DNA from: an uncultured Bacteroidales bacterium
GTDB lineage: Bacteria; Bacteroidota; Bacteroidia; Bacteroidales; UBA3824
Assembly (NCBI GenBank): GCA_937877455.1
Contig: CALFIU010000130.1
Span: forward strand, 9,093 to 73,092
Reading direction: 5' to 3'
Length of the DNA: 64,000 bases
The notes beneath the pieces were generated by a model, which saw nothing but the letters and a program-made list of their open reading frames with translations, had not been told where the DNA came from and searched no databases. Positions 35,991 to 44,602 of this stretch are shown in pieces. A program made the position numbers and the translations under genes. Numbering within the stretch: position 1 is the first letter of the stretch; each line of letters begins with the position of its first letter.

Positions 35991-37271
35991 ATGGCACAGA
36001 AAAAATTACATTTTGAAACATTACAACTTCACGTAGGACAAGAACAAGCAGACCCAGCAACCGATGCGCGCGCTGTACCTATTTATCAAACCACTTCGTT
36101 TGTTTTTCACAATAGCCAACATGCGGCTGATCGTTTTGGACTTCGCAATGCTGGAAATATTTATGGTCGTTTAACCAACACCACACAAGGTATTTTTGAA
36201 CAACGTGTTGCAGCGTTGGAAGGCGGTGCAGCTGGTTTGGCTGTAGCATCGGGTGCAGCAGCTATTACATACGCTTTTGAAAATATTACAAAAGCTGGCG
36301 ACCATATTGTTGCTGCAAAGACAATCTATGGTGGAACATACAATTTGTTAAGCCACACTTTACCTACTTATGGCGTTACAACTACATTTGTAGATCCATC
36401 TGATTTAAATAATTTTGATAAAGCTATTCAGCCCAACACCAAGGCAGTGTTTATTGAAACACTTGGTAATCCTAATTCAAATGTTATTGACATTGAAAAA
36501 GTAGCTGCTATTGCTCACAAACACAATATTATACTTATTGTTGACAACACTTTTGCTACTCCATTCTTGGTTCGTCCAATAGAATACGGTGCTGATATTG
36601 TATTACATTCTGCAACCAAATTTATTGGTGGACACGGTAGTTCACTCGGTGGCATAATAGTAGAAAGTGGAAAATTTGACTGGAAAAAATCAGGAAAATA
36701 TCCACAATTTACAGAACCAGATCCAAGTTATCATGGCGTTGTTTTTGCCGATGCTGTTGGTCCTGCTGCTTTTGTAACGAGAATCCGTGCAATACTTTTG
36801 CGTGATACTGGTGCAACTCTTAGTCCGTTTAATGCTTTCTTGCTACTTCAAGGTCTTGAAACATTATCTTATCGTGTAGAACGTCATGTCGAAAATGCCC
36901 TCAAAGTGGTTGATTATCTTAACAAACATCCAAAAGTTAAAAAAGTTAATCACCCTGCGTTGGTTTCGCACCCAGACCACGAAACATATAAGAAATATTT
37001 TCCAAATGGTGGTGGTTCTATTTTTACATTTGAAATCAACGGTGGTGTAAAAGAAGCTCACGAATTTATTGATCGTTTGAAAATTTTCTCACTTTTGGCA
37101 AATGTTGCCGATGTTAAATCGCTTGTTATTCACCCTGCCACAACCACACACTCTCAACTATCTGAATCAGAACTTGCAGAACAAGGAATTTACCAAGGTA
37201 CTGTTCGCCTTTCAATTGGCGTAGAACATATTGATGATATTATTGATGATCTCGAACAAGCTTTGGGTTAA
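35991..37271 (+). CDS. metY: O-acetylhomoserine (thiol)-lyase
   Basis: MetY makes homocysteine (or methionine) from O-acetylhomoserine and sulfide or methanethiol, using PLP. The 426-aa protein has PIYQTTSFVFHNSQHAADRF, ALEGGAAGLAVASGAAAITY and the PLP-lysine site LHSATKFIGGHGSSLGG. SLLANVADVKSLVIHPATTTHSQLS is the diagnostic C-terminal motif of the MetY branch. It is a single-gene unit with a promoter, an overlapping palindrome and its own terminator, which suggests control by sulfur or methionine status. Confidence 0.95.
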   Translation: MAQKKLHFETLQLHVGQEQADPATDARAVPIYQTTSFVFHNSQHAADRFGLRNAGNIYGRLTNTTQGIFEQRVAALEGGAAGLAVASGAAAITYAFENITKAGDHIVAAKTIYGGTYNLLSHTLPTYGVTTTFVDPSDLNNFDKAIQPNTKAVFIETLGNPNSNVIDIEKVAAIAHKHNIILIVDNTFATPFLVRPIEYGADIVLHSATKFIGGHGSSLGGIIVESGKFDWKKSGKYPQFTEPDPSYHGVVFADAVGPAAFVTRIRAILLRDTGATLSPFNAFLLLQGLETLSYRVERHVENALKVVDYLNKHPKVKKVNHPALVSHPDHETYKKYFPNGGGSIFTFEINGGVKEAHEFIDRLKIFSLLANVADVKSLVIHPATTTHSQLSESELAEQGIYQGTVRLSIGVEHIDDIIDDLEQALG

Positions 37272-37311
37272 TGATTTGAATATCAGTTATTTGTTATAGT
37301 AAATAAAGTAG

Positions 37312-37353
37312 CCGTCCTTTGTGTTTGACAAAATGCACGAAGGACGGTTTTTA
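37312..37353 (+). terminator. Terminator after metY
   Basis: CCGTCCTTTGTG pairs with CACGAAGGACGG (one G-U pair) around a 12-nt loop and is followed by TTTTT. Confidence 0.9.
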
Positions 37354-37441
37354 ATTAAATATTTGTGTAAAATTAACACACATTGCAACAAAAACTTCAC
37401 ATCGTTTTTATTCTTTTGCAAAAATATTTCATGGTAAAACG

Positions 37442-38134
37442 ATGCCGAAATTTAAATACGATTATCCAAGACCAGCACTTGCAGTAGATTGCGTAGTGTT
37501 TGGTTTTGACGGAAAAAATCTTAACGTGCTACTTGTTAAACGTGCAATTGAGCCGTTTAAAGGGTGTTATGCGTTGCCAGGTGGGTTTGTACATATTGAC
37601 GAAACCGTTGAACAGTGTGCTAAACGCGAGTTAATGGAAGAAACTGGTATAAAAAATGTCTATATGGAACAGCTCTATACTTTTGGTGATATTGACCGAG
37701 ATCCTCGCGAAAGAGTTGTTTCAGTGTCCTATTATGCGCTTGTACGTAGTAATAATTATAATCCTGTGGGCGGAACAGATGCTGATTTCGCCGATTGGTT
37801 TAGGGTGGGGGAGTTGCCAAAACTTGCCTTCGACCACAATAAAATTGTACAATTGGCAAAAGATAGGCTTAAAGGTCAGATAAGATACAAACCTATTGGT
37901 TTTGAACTGCTTGACGAAAAATTTACTATGCCTCAGCTTCAACTTCTTTATGAAGCAGTGCTTGAAAAAAAACTCGATCGTCGTAATTTTTCTAACAAGA
38001 TTTTAAAAACGGGAATACTTGATCTGCTTGACGAAAAACAACAAAATGTGCCTTATCGTGCGCCAAGATTGATGAGGTTTAACCATGAAAAATATCTCAA
38101 AAAAACACTTGAAGGTTTTAATTTTGAAATTTAG
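37442..38134 (+). CDS. Nudix hydrolase with C-terminal winged-helix domain (NrtR-like)
   Basis: The 230-aa protein has an intact Nudix box GGFVHIDETVEQCAKRELME-ETG at about residues 47-69. A C-terminal winged-helix segment follows (LQLLYEAVLEKKLDRRNFSN, then NVPYRAPRLMRF). This layout is that of NrtR-type Nudix regulators, which control NAD or sugar pathways in Bacteroidota. Because all Nudix glutamates are present, hydrolysis may be retained. The gene is 5 nt upstream of a DMT transporter and BASS transporter, which are possible targets or partners. Confidence 0.85.
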   Translation: MPKFKYDYPRPALAVDCVVFGFDGKNLNVLLVKRAIEPFKGCYALPGGFVHIDETVEQCAKRELMEETGIKNVYMEQLYTFGDIDRDPRERVVSVSYYALVRSNNYNPVGGTDADFADWFRVGELPKLAFDHNKIVQLAKDRLKGQIRYKPIGFELLDEKFTMPQLQLLYEAVLEKKLDRRNFSNKILKTGILDLLDEKQQNVPYRAPRLMRFNHEKYLKKTLEGFNFEI

Positions 38135-38139
38135 GTGTT

Positions 38140-39060
38140 ATGAAAAAAATTACATCATACCATCTTGTTGGGCATGTTGCGATGTTTATAGCCAATCTTA
38201 TTTGGGGTGTGATGTCGCCCGTGTCTAAGTATGTTATGAGTTTTGATACTGTAAGTTCGTTTGCTGTAACTGGTTTTAGAATTTTTGGTGGCTGTTTACT
38301 TTTTTGGCTTGCATCAATTTTTATAAAAACCGAGAATGTAGATAATCGTGACAAAATTAAACTTTTTTTTGCTTCGTTGCTTGCGATTATCTTCAATCAA
38401 GGTCTTTTTGTTACAGGAGTGTCGTTAACTTCGCCTATAAATGCCAGTGTTATAACCACTTTCTTGCCTATTGTTACCATGGTATTGGCTTTTTTTATAT
38501 TGCAAGAACCAATTACTTTTAAAAAAGTTGTAGGTATTATGCTTGGTCTTGGTGGCGCGCTAATGCTTGTTTTTACATCGCGCAACGTGGAGTCTGGTGG
38601 AAATGTGGTTGGAGATTTGTGTTGCTTTGGAGCGCAAATAAGTTTTGCTCTTTATGTAGTTGTCTTTAAGGATTTGGTTGGAAAATATTCGCCAGTTACA
38701 ATTATGAAATGGATGTTTTTGTTTGCAACTATTGTATTTGGTGTTGTTGGTATAATGCATATAAAATCAATATGTTGGCAACAACTTACAATTTCTGCAG
38801 AGTTAGGTTTAGGCTATATTGTTTTTTTAGGAACGTTTTTGGCTTATTTTTTTATTCCCATTGGTCAACATCGACTTAGGCCAACGGTTGTTACGATGTA
38901 TAATTATGTTCAACCAGTAATGGCATCGGTGGTGGCGGTGTGGGTTGGTATGGAAAGTTTTTCTTTATTTAAAATTGTTTCAGCGATGATGATTTTTGCA
39001 GGTGTGTTTGTTGTTACACAAAGTAAATCAAAAAAAGATATACAAGAAAATAATAAATAA
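38140..39060 (+). CDS. EamA/DMT-superfamily transporter
   Basis: The 306-aa protein has about ten hydrophobic helices in two EamA halves. ANLIWGVMSPVSKYVMS is at the start of the first, and FASLLAIIFNQGLFVTGVSL closes it. The second half has CCFGAQISFALYVVVFKDL. The family moves metabolites such as amino acids or nucleosides across the inner membrane, often by export. The substrate is not predictable. It lies between the Nudix-wHTH gene and the BASS-like gene with gaps of 5 and 2 nt. Confidence 0.9.
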   Translation: MKKITSYHLVGHVAMFIANLIWGVMSPVSKYVMSFDTVSSFAVTGFRIFGGCLLFWLASIFIKTENVDNRDKIKLFFASLLAIIFNQGLFVTGVSLTSPINASVITTFLPIVTMVLAFFILQEPITFKKVVGIMLGLGGALMLVFTSRNVESGGNVVGDLCCFGAQISFALYVVVFKDLVGKYSPVTIMKWMFLFATIVFGVVGIMHIKSICWQQLTISAELGLGYIVFLGTFLAYFFIPIGQHRLRPTVVTMYNYVQPVMASVVAVWVGMESFSLFKIVSAMMIFAGVFVVTQSKSKKDIQENNK

Positions 39061-39062
39061 AA

Positions 39063-39968
39063 ATGAATACAATATTTCAATTTGCAAAAAATAACGCTTT
39101 ACCATTAGCAATGTTATTAGGTGCAGTTTTTCATAATTTTTTTTCACAGTTTGCATTTTTGATGCCTTATCTTTTGTTTACGATGTTGCTACTTTCGTTT
39201 TCAAAGGTGTCGTTATATGAACTTAAACCGCGTAAATTACATTTTATACTTTTAGCTATTGAAGTGTTGGGTTCGTTGGCTGCGTATTGGGCTATAAGTG
39301 GATATAATAAAATTTTGGCAGAAAGTGTTATGATGATAATTATCTGTCCAACGGCAACTGCGGCTGTTGTAATTACTTCAAAACTTGGAGGAAGTGCCGC
39401 CAGCATAACGTCTTATACTTTGTTGGCCAACATTACTGTAGCAGTGGTTATTCCGTTGTTATTTCCTATTATTGAACCACATGAAGGAATGGATTTCGTG
39501 GATGGCTTTTTAACAATATTAAAAAAAGTGTTTCCACTTTTGGTTTGTCCTATGATTTTGGCAGAGTTGCTTAGAAAATTTTTGCCACCTGTACATGGTT
39601 TTTTGTTAAAATATAGTTCAGCATCGTTTTATATTTGGGCGGTTTCGCTCACTACTCTTATGGGGCGAACTGTAAAAACTATTTTAGAAACGCCAGAAAA
39701 TTATCATATTGATATTCTTATGGCAGTGGCGAGCATGATTGTATGCGTTATACTTTTTGTTAGTGGCAAAAAGATTGGCACACATTACAACGACAGAATA
39801 AGTGCAGGACAAGCTTTGGGGCAAAAAAATACTATTTTTGCCATTTGGGTGGCGCAAACTTATTTAAATCCGCTATCATCGGTTGGTAGCGGATTTTATA
39901 TTATTTGGCAAAATCTTTTTAATAGTTGGCAGTTGCAAAAAAAACGAAAACAATCGCAAAAAAATTAA
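39063..39968 (+). CDS. Bile acid:sodium symporter (BASS)-like transporter
   Basis: The 301-aa protein has eight to ten hydrophobic segments. ICPTATAAVVITSKLGGSAA and NTIFAIWVAQTYLNPLSSVG resemble the BASS discontinuous helices, in which a Thr-rich half and an Asn-Thr half bind sodium and substrate. The C-terminus is a short Lys/Gln-rich tail. In bacteria the family also transports small organic acids, so bile acid uptake is not implied. It is the last gene of a probable three-gene unit. Confidence 0.8.
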   Translation: MNTIFQFAKNNALPLAMLLGAVFHNFFSQFAFLMPYLLFTMLLLSFSKVSLYELKPRKLHFILLAIEVLGSLAAYWAISGYNKILAESVMMIIICPTATAAVVITSKLGGSAASITSYTLLANITVAVVIPLLFPIIEPHEGMDFVDGFLTILKKVFPLLVCPMILAELLRKFLPPVHGFLLKYSSASFYIWAVSLTTLMGRTVKTILETPENYHIDILMAVASMIVCVILFVSGKKIGTHYNDRISAGQALGQKNTIFAIWVAQTYLNPLSSVGSGFYIIWQNLFNSWQLQKKRKQSQKN

Positions 39969-39971
39969 GAA

Positions 39972-40060
39972 ACTATCCAAAAAGTGTAAGATTGTAATGT
40001 AGACTGCTTGCTTGTAACTATTTGTAAATCAGATATGTTGAAATCTTACTTTTTAGACAG
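39972..40060. repeat. Long imperfect inverted repeat, possible decayed IS-derived element
   Basis: CTATCCAAAAAGTGTAAGATT near 39973-39993 is the imperfect reverse complement of AATCTTACTTTTTAGACAG (40042-40060), with about 48 nt between them. The outer arms resemble CTGTCYAAAAAGT ends often seen in insertion sequences. The element fills a gap between convergent genes and might also stop transcription. Confidence 0.4.
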
Positions 40061-40075
40061 CCACAAAGTGTAAAT

Positions 40076-41836
40076 TTATATTGCTTTACATTTTTCTTTA
40101 AGCCATTTTTGTTCGTCTGGCGTGAGGTGTGGCGAAAGTTTTTTTAATACATTTTGGTGATAATTGTTTAAAAAAGTTATTTCGTCTGTTGTAAGAAGGC
40201 TTTTGTCGATGGCTTTAATGTCTATGTGACAGAGTGTTAGCACTTCAAATTTAAGAAATCCATTAAATTCGGACTCTACAACAGCGAGCATATTTTCTAT
40301 ACGTATTCCGTATTCATTTTCAATGTAAATACCTGGTTCATCAGTTATTACCATTCCTTTTGTGAGTTTTGTATTGTTTTTTGGAGAAAAACCGCATGGA
40401 CCTTCGTGTACATTGAGACAAAATCCTACACCGTGTCCTGTACCGTGTCCAAAATTTTTCCCATATTGCCATAATGGACTGCGTGCTATTGTGTCTATTT
40501 GGTTTCCTGTAGTGCCTTGTGGAAAAATAAGCGTTGCAACGTCGGCCATTGCTTTAAAAACAAGAGTGTAGTCGCGCTTGAAATGTTGGTTAAAATTGCC
40601 AATTGGAACAACTCGTGTTATGTCGGTGGTGCCTGTATAATATTGTCCGCCAGAATCTACAAGATAAATTCCGTCTTTTTCGATAATAATGTCGGTTTTT
40701 TTAGATGGGGCGTAATGTGGCATTGCAGCGTGGGCGTTGACCGAAGATATACATTCAAAACTTTCTGATAAGAAACCTTGTCTTTTGCTGCGTTCTTCAT
40801 ACAACATTGCGGCAGCTTCAAGTTCGCTTGTTTTTTTATTTGAAGTGGTAATTTTTTCGAGTCGATAGAAGAATTTTTCAAGTGCAACACCGTCTTCTAT
40901 CATTGTTTTTTTTATGTTTTGTAGTTCCTTGTTGTTTTTTATTGCTTTTTCGGCAGCCAAAGGACTTTTTTTGTTAAATATCTGACATTTAGGATTAATA
41001 GACGAATAAATTTTGTACGAACTTTCTGCTATATCTAAGCCTACACGCAAATTTTCATTTAGTTTTTCTAAACTTGCATATATGTCGTTGTATTGATAAA
41101 TGTTTATCCCATTATACAAAAGATATTGTTCTATTTGCGGTTTTAGTCTTTGCTTATGGATGTAGAGCGACACTTCGCCATTGTCTGTTATGGTTAAAAA
41201 CGACCTAAAAACGGGACAAAAATCAATATCAGCGGCTCGTAAATTTAACAGCCAAGCGGTTTCGTCAAGTTGAGAAACAATGTAAATTTCAATGTTTTCT
41301 GCTTTTAGTTTATCAACTACGCTTTTTATTTTTTGCGTAGTTGTTTGTCCGCAAAAATTTTCGTCAAGAATAAAAATTTCGGAGAGTTTTGGCGTTGGTT
41401 TGTTTGTCCAATAGTATGGTGTTAAGTCTGCCTGATAATTTATTTGGCTTTGTGGTAATAGTTTTTCAAGTGCTGTTATTGTTGCTGCGGGTGTGCATTT
41501 ACCATCAAATCCTATTTTTGCTGTGCCGTTGAATTTTTCTTTTATAAATTCAGAAATTATTGTTTCTGCTTTTTTGGTTTGTAATTGAAAATCAAATTGG
41601 CTGTTTTCCAACTCTTTGCGTCCTGATATTTCAAATCTTGAATCGGTGTAGAGTTTTGCATCGTTTTGTGTAATTATAAGGTATGCGTTGTCGCCGCTAA
41701 AATTTGTAATTTTTTTTACTGTCATAAAATCTTCGGCTATATATTCGCTTTGGTGTGGGTCTGTGTTAAAAACGAGATACACATCAATTGCGTTTTTTGC
41801 CATTGCCACCCTTAAAAGTTCAAGTGTTTGGTTCAT
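40076..41836 (-). CDS. pepP: Xaa-Pro aminopeptidase, M24 family
   Basis: The enzyme removes an N-terminal residue that precedes proline and uses two metal ions. The 586-aa length is that of the large aminopeptidase P group with two creatinase-like N-domains. The metal ligands are recognisable: D in LVDSGGQYYTGTTDITRVV (two Asp), H in GHGTGHGVGFCLNVHEGP, and Glu in TDEPGIYIENEYGIRIEN. Its start lies 2 nt after the hemC stop on the minus strand, so it is the last gene of a hemA-hemC-pepP unit. The symbol follows the family and not a close orthologue. Confidence 0.9.
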   Translation of the reverse strand: MNQTLELLRVAMAKNAIDVYLVFNTDPHQSEYIAEDFMTVKKITNFSGDNAYLIITQNDAKLYTDSRFEISGRKELENSQFDFQLQTKKAETIISEFIKEKFNGTAKIGFDGKCTPAATITALEKLLPQSQINYQADLTPYYWTNKPTPKLSEIFILDENFCGQTTTQKIKSVVDKLKAENIEIYIVSQLDETAWLLNLRAADIDFCPVFRSFLTITDNGEVSLYIHKQRLKPQIEQYLLYNGINIYQYNDIYASLEKLNENLRVGLDIAESSYKIYSSINPKCQIFNKKSPLAAEKAIKNNKELQNIKKTMIEDGVALEKFFYRLEKITTSNKKTSELEAAAMLYEERSKRQGFLSESFECISSVNAHAAMPHYAPSKKTDIIIEKDGIYLVDSGGQYYTGTTDITRVVPIGNFNQHFKRDYTLVFKAMADVATLIFPQGTTGNQIDTIARSPLWQYGKNFGHGTGHGVGFCLNVHEGPCGFSPKNNTKLTKGMVITDEPGIYIENEYGIRIENMLAVVESEFNGFLKFEVLTLCHIDIKAIDKSLLTTDEITFLNNYHQNVLKKLSPHLTPDEQKWLKEKCKAI

Positions 41837-41838
41837 TA

Positions 41839-42768
41839 TTATGAGTTTTTGTTTATGTTTTTTAATATGTCGTTTCCTCCGTTTTTCAATATGTCGTTAG
41901 CAATTTTTTCAACTAATTCCATCGCTCTGGAACTATCGCCAACAATGGTGCGGAGTATAAATTCTTGTCCGTTGAGCGACGAAACGAAAGCTTTAATTTT
42001 CAGTTGGTTGCCGTTAAATTTGGTATAACAACCGAATGGTGTTTTGCAGCCAGCATTGATGAGTTTTAAAAAATATCGCTCTGTGTTTGCTACTATTTGT
42101 GTTGGTAGATGATTTATTTTTTGTGCTATTTGTTTTGCAAAGTTATTATTGTTGCATGTTTCTATTGCAATTATTCCTTGACAAGCAGCTGGAATTATGA
42201 TGTCTTCGTTTATAATAGATGTTATTCTGTCTTGTAAATCAAGACGTTGAAGACCAGCGGCTGCCATTAGCATTGCAGAGCAATGTCCTTGATCGTATTT
42301 TTTTAGACGTGTGTTAACATTGCCCCTAATATCTATTATTTTGAGATTTTGGTTAATGTGTAGCAGTTGGGCTTTTCGTCTAAGGCTCGAAGTTGCAACA
42401 ATGTCGTCGGGCGAGAAACTATATAGGTCTTTTGCTGTTTTGCTTACGAGCGCATCTCTAAACTCACCTCTTTTTAATACCGCTGTTATTTCAAGGTTTT
42501 CGGGTAATTGGGTTGGCATGTCTTTGAGGCTGTGTACCGCAAAATCTATTTGACCATTAAGCAATTCGGTTTCTATTTCGGCTGTAAAAATACCTTTGTC
42601 GCCGATTTTAGAAAGTGCTATATCGAGAATTTTGTCGCCTTTGGTTTCTATTTTTTTTATTTCAACGTCTATGTTATCAAAATTATCGAGTATTGCATTT
42701 TTAACAGCGTTGGCTTGGTACATTGCAAGGTTGCTACTGCGTGTGCCGATGGTAATTTTTTGTTTCAT
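41839..42768 (-). CDS. hemC: Hydroxymethylbilane synthase (porphobilinogen deaminase)
   Basis: HemC polymerises four porphobilinogens into the linear tetrapyrrole. The 309-aa product has GTRSSNLAMYQAN, VHSLKDMPTQLP with catalytic Asp83, TSSLRRKAQLL, RGNVNTRL and INAGCKTPFGCY. Cys241 in the last motif carries the dipyrromethane cofactor. ATG 42768 lies 7 nt after the hemA stop; a start 18 nt earlier would overlap hemA and is less likely. The motifs differ from E. coli HemC only in side positions (for example GCKTPFGC for GCSVPIGA). Confidence 0.95.
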   Translation of the reverse strand: MKQKITIGTRSSNLAMYQANAVKNAILDNFDNIDVEIKKIETKGDKILDIALSKIGDKGIFTAEIETELLNGQIDFAVHSLKDMPTQLPENLEITAVLKRGEFRDALVSKTAKDLYSFSPDDIVATSSLRRKAQLLHINQNLKIIDIRGNVNTRLKKYDQGHCSAMLMAAAGLQRLDLQDRITSIINEDIIIPAACQGIIAIETCNNNNFAKQIAQKINHLPTQIVANTERYFLKLINAGCKTPFGCYTKFNGNQLKIKAFVSSLNGQEFILRTIVGDSSRAMELVEKIANDILKNGGNDILKNINKNS

Positions 42769-42775
42769 TCGAGAG

Positions 42776-44011
42776 TTAAAATTCAAACAATTTGTCTATA
42801 AGTTCCAAATATTCGCTTCTTTTTCCGTTGTCGGTGATGTTTTTTACATTTTTTATCATTAGTCTAATAAATTTTTCGGTTATATGGTTGGCGTATTCCG
42901 AAATTTTTGAGTCGTTTTTTATGCCGTTTATTTTTAAAAAACCAGATAGTTCGTTTGAATTTACGGTTTCAAAATTGTTTTTAATTTGGTTAAACATAGG
43001 AGAAAGGCTGCGAGAACTTATCCAATTGCTAAAATCTGTTTTAACTTCACCAATTATTTTCATAGCAGCGTCAACAGCTTGGTGTCTTTTTATTTCTGTT
43101 GCGTTGATATGGTTTTTGAGGTCGTCAATTGCCAATAGTTCAATGCCTTGTATGTTAGAGATTTTTTCGTCGATATTTCTTGGTACACTTAAATCTTCAA
43201 AAATACGTTTTTGCCCATTGGGTTTTATCATGTTGACGGTAACAATTAGATTTTTGCTTGATGTTGCTGCCAAAACTATATCAAAATTATTGATAACTTG
43301 TTGTATTTCTTTTAGTTTGATAGCTTTTACGTTAAATTTTTCAGCAATGTTTGCGGCTTTTTCGTATGTGCGGTTGGTTATAGTTATGTTGTGGCATTGC
43401 TTTTTTGCAAAATTGGTTAAACAAAGTTCGCCTGTTTGTCCAGCACCTATTATTAATATATTTTTTTCGGTTGTATTTTTAAATTTAGAAAAACAAATTT
43501 CTACTGCAGCACTGCTTATTGAAGCAGCTCCGTGGGCGATGTTGGTTTCTGTGCGTACACGGTTGCCAGCCTCGAATGATTTGTTAAATAGTCTTGATAA
43601 AACTGGCGACAAAAAACCATTGCTATTGCAAAATTTATATGCATTTTTTACTTGCATTACAATTTGATCTTCGCCAAGAACCATGCTTTCAAGTCCCGAA
43701 ACTACTTTAAAAAGGTGTTCGGCTACATCTCCATCGGTAAAAAAATAGAAATATTGGCTGTGGAGCGGGTTGTATTCTATAAATTTTGATAGTTCGCGTG
43801 TTAGAAAGTCGAAATTTTCTTCTTTTGTGGGCAAATCCGAATCTAAATATAATTCTTGTCGGTTGCAAGTGTTGATTACTGCCAACCCATTGAAATTTTT
43901 GTAGGGTTTTAACCGTGCATAAAGTTGCGATATTTCTGATTCGGAAAGCGAATATTTCTCGCGCACCGAAATTGGTCCTGTCTTGTAACTTATACCCAAT
44001 AATACAATCAT
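42776..44011 (-). CDS. hemA: Glutamyl-tRNA reductase
   Basis: HemA reduces Glu-tRNA(Glu) to glutamate-1-semialdehyde, the committed C5 haem step. The 411-aa product has the catalytic Cys49 in AVINTCNRQELYL, EHLFKVVSGLESMVLGEDQI, and the NADPH-binding LIIGAGQTGELCLTNF. A dimerisation helix follows. hemC is directly downstream. A -7 motif precedes it at 44040-44047. Confidence 0.95.
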   Translation of the reverse strand: MIVLLGISYKTGPISVREKYSLSESEISQLYARLKPYKNFNGLAVINTCNRQELYLDSDLPTKEENFDFLTRELSKFIEYNPLHSQYFYFFTDGDVAEHLFKVVSGLESMVLGEDQIVMQVKNAYKFCNSNGFLSPVLSRLFNKSFEAGNRVRTETNIAHGAASISSAAVEICFSKFKNTTEKNILIIGAGQTGELCLTNFAKKQCHNITITNRTYEKAANIAEKFNVKAIKLKEIQQVINNFDIVLAATSSKNLIVTVNMIKPNGQKRIFEDLSVPRNIDEKISNIQGIELLAIDDLKNHINATEIKRHQAVDAAMKIIGEVKTDFSNWISSRSLSPMFNQIKNNFETVNSNELSGFLKINGIKNDSKISEYANHITEKFIRLMIKNVKNITDNGKRSEYLELIDKLFEF

Positions 44012-44039
44012 TTATGAAAAACTTTTGTAAATTATTTTG

Positions 44040-44047
44040 CAAAGATA
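44040..44047 (-). promoter_or_regulatory. -7 promoter element of hemA
   Basis: The minus strand reads TATCTTTG, a full match, about 28 bp before the ATG. No clear -33 TTTG was found. Confidence 0.5.
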
Positions 44048-44095
44048 GTTTTTTAATACCGCTTTTGAAATTTTTTTTAGTTCTTTTGCCAATTA

Positions 44096-44126
44096 TTGCT
44101 AATTTAAAAAAAATAATCTAAATTTG
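44096..44126 (+). promoter_or_regulatory. Promoter of the 44159 gene
   Basis: TTG at 44096-44098, a 20-bp spacer and TAAATTTG at 44119-44126. The ATG at 44159 follows. Confidence 0.6.
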
Positions 44127-44158
44127 AAAAATATAAATGATTATAATTTTTTATAACT

Positions 44159-44569
44159 ATGAAAAAAGTAATTTTTCTTGTTGCATTGGCCTTACTACTT
44201 GTTTGTAGTGGTGTGATTTATTTTAAATTTTTCTGGGCTTTTGCCGAGGGTTACAAAGAAGGTCAATTAAATAACATTATGTACAAAGGCTACATTTTTA
44301 AAACTTACGAAGGTAAGCTTATTCAAGCCGGATATAAAGGAGGAAATGGCGTACAAAGCAATGAATTTGAGTTTTCTGCCACAGAAGAGGTTGGTAAAAT
44401 GCTCGAACAACTTGAAGATGTAAGCAGCAAAAATATTAAGTTGCATTACAAAGAATACAAAAATGCTGTGCCATGGCGTGGATTTAAAGAGTTTGTTGTA
44501 GATAGCGTTATAATACTAAAAACTACAAGCCCTACTATTACGCCAGAATCGTCGGAAATACCTTTTTAA
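44159..44569 (+). CDS. Conserved membrane-anchored small protein
   Basis: The 136-aa protein has one N-terminal membrane helix (VIFLVALALLLVCSGVIYFK). A soluble domain follows, with YKEGQLNNIMYKGYIFKTYEGKL and LHYKEYKNAVPWRGFKEFVV. Proteins of this GxREGxLxxxxxKGxxFKTYEG kind are common in Bacteroidales and are often misnamed 6-phosphogluconate dehydrogenase; no such activity is visible here. Function is unknown. It is 33 nt before the carboxyltransferase gene but may be an independent conserved neighbour. Confidence 0.7.
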   Translation: MKKVIFLVALALLLVCSGVIYFKFFWAFAEGYKEGQLNNIMYKGYIFKTYEGKLIQAGYKGGNGVQSNEFEFSATEEVGKMLEQLEDVSSKNIKLHYKEYKNAVPWRGFKEFVVDSVIILKTTSPTITPESSEIPF

Positions 44570-44602
44570 TTAATAAAAAAATATAACTTTTTGTTGTCCG
44601 AT

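Noticed and set aside
37386..37418. Promoter of the Nudix gene with TTCTTTTG
   Set aside because: It lacks the TA of the -7 element and its spacer is 25 bp, so support is too weak to list.
39063..39968. Bile acid uptake from the BASS match
   Set aside because: The family carries several organic acids and nothing in the neighbourhood points to bile salts.
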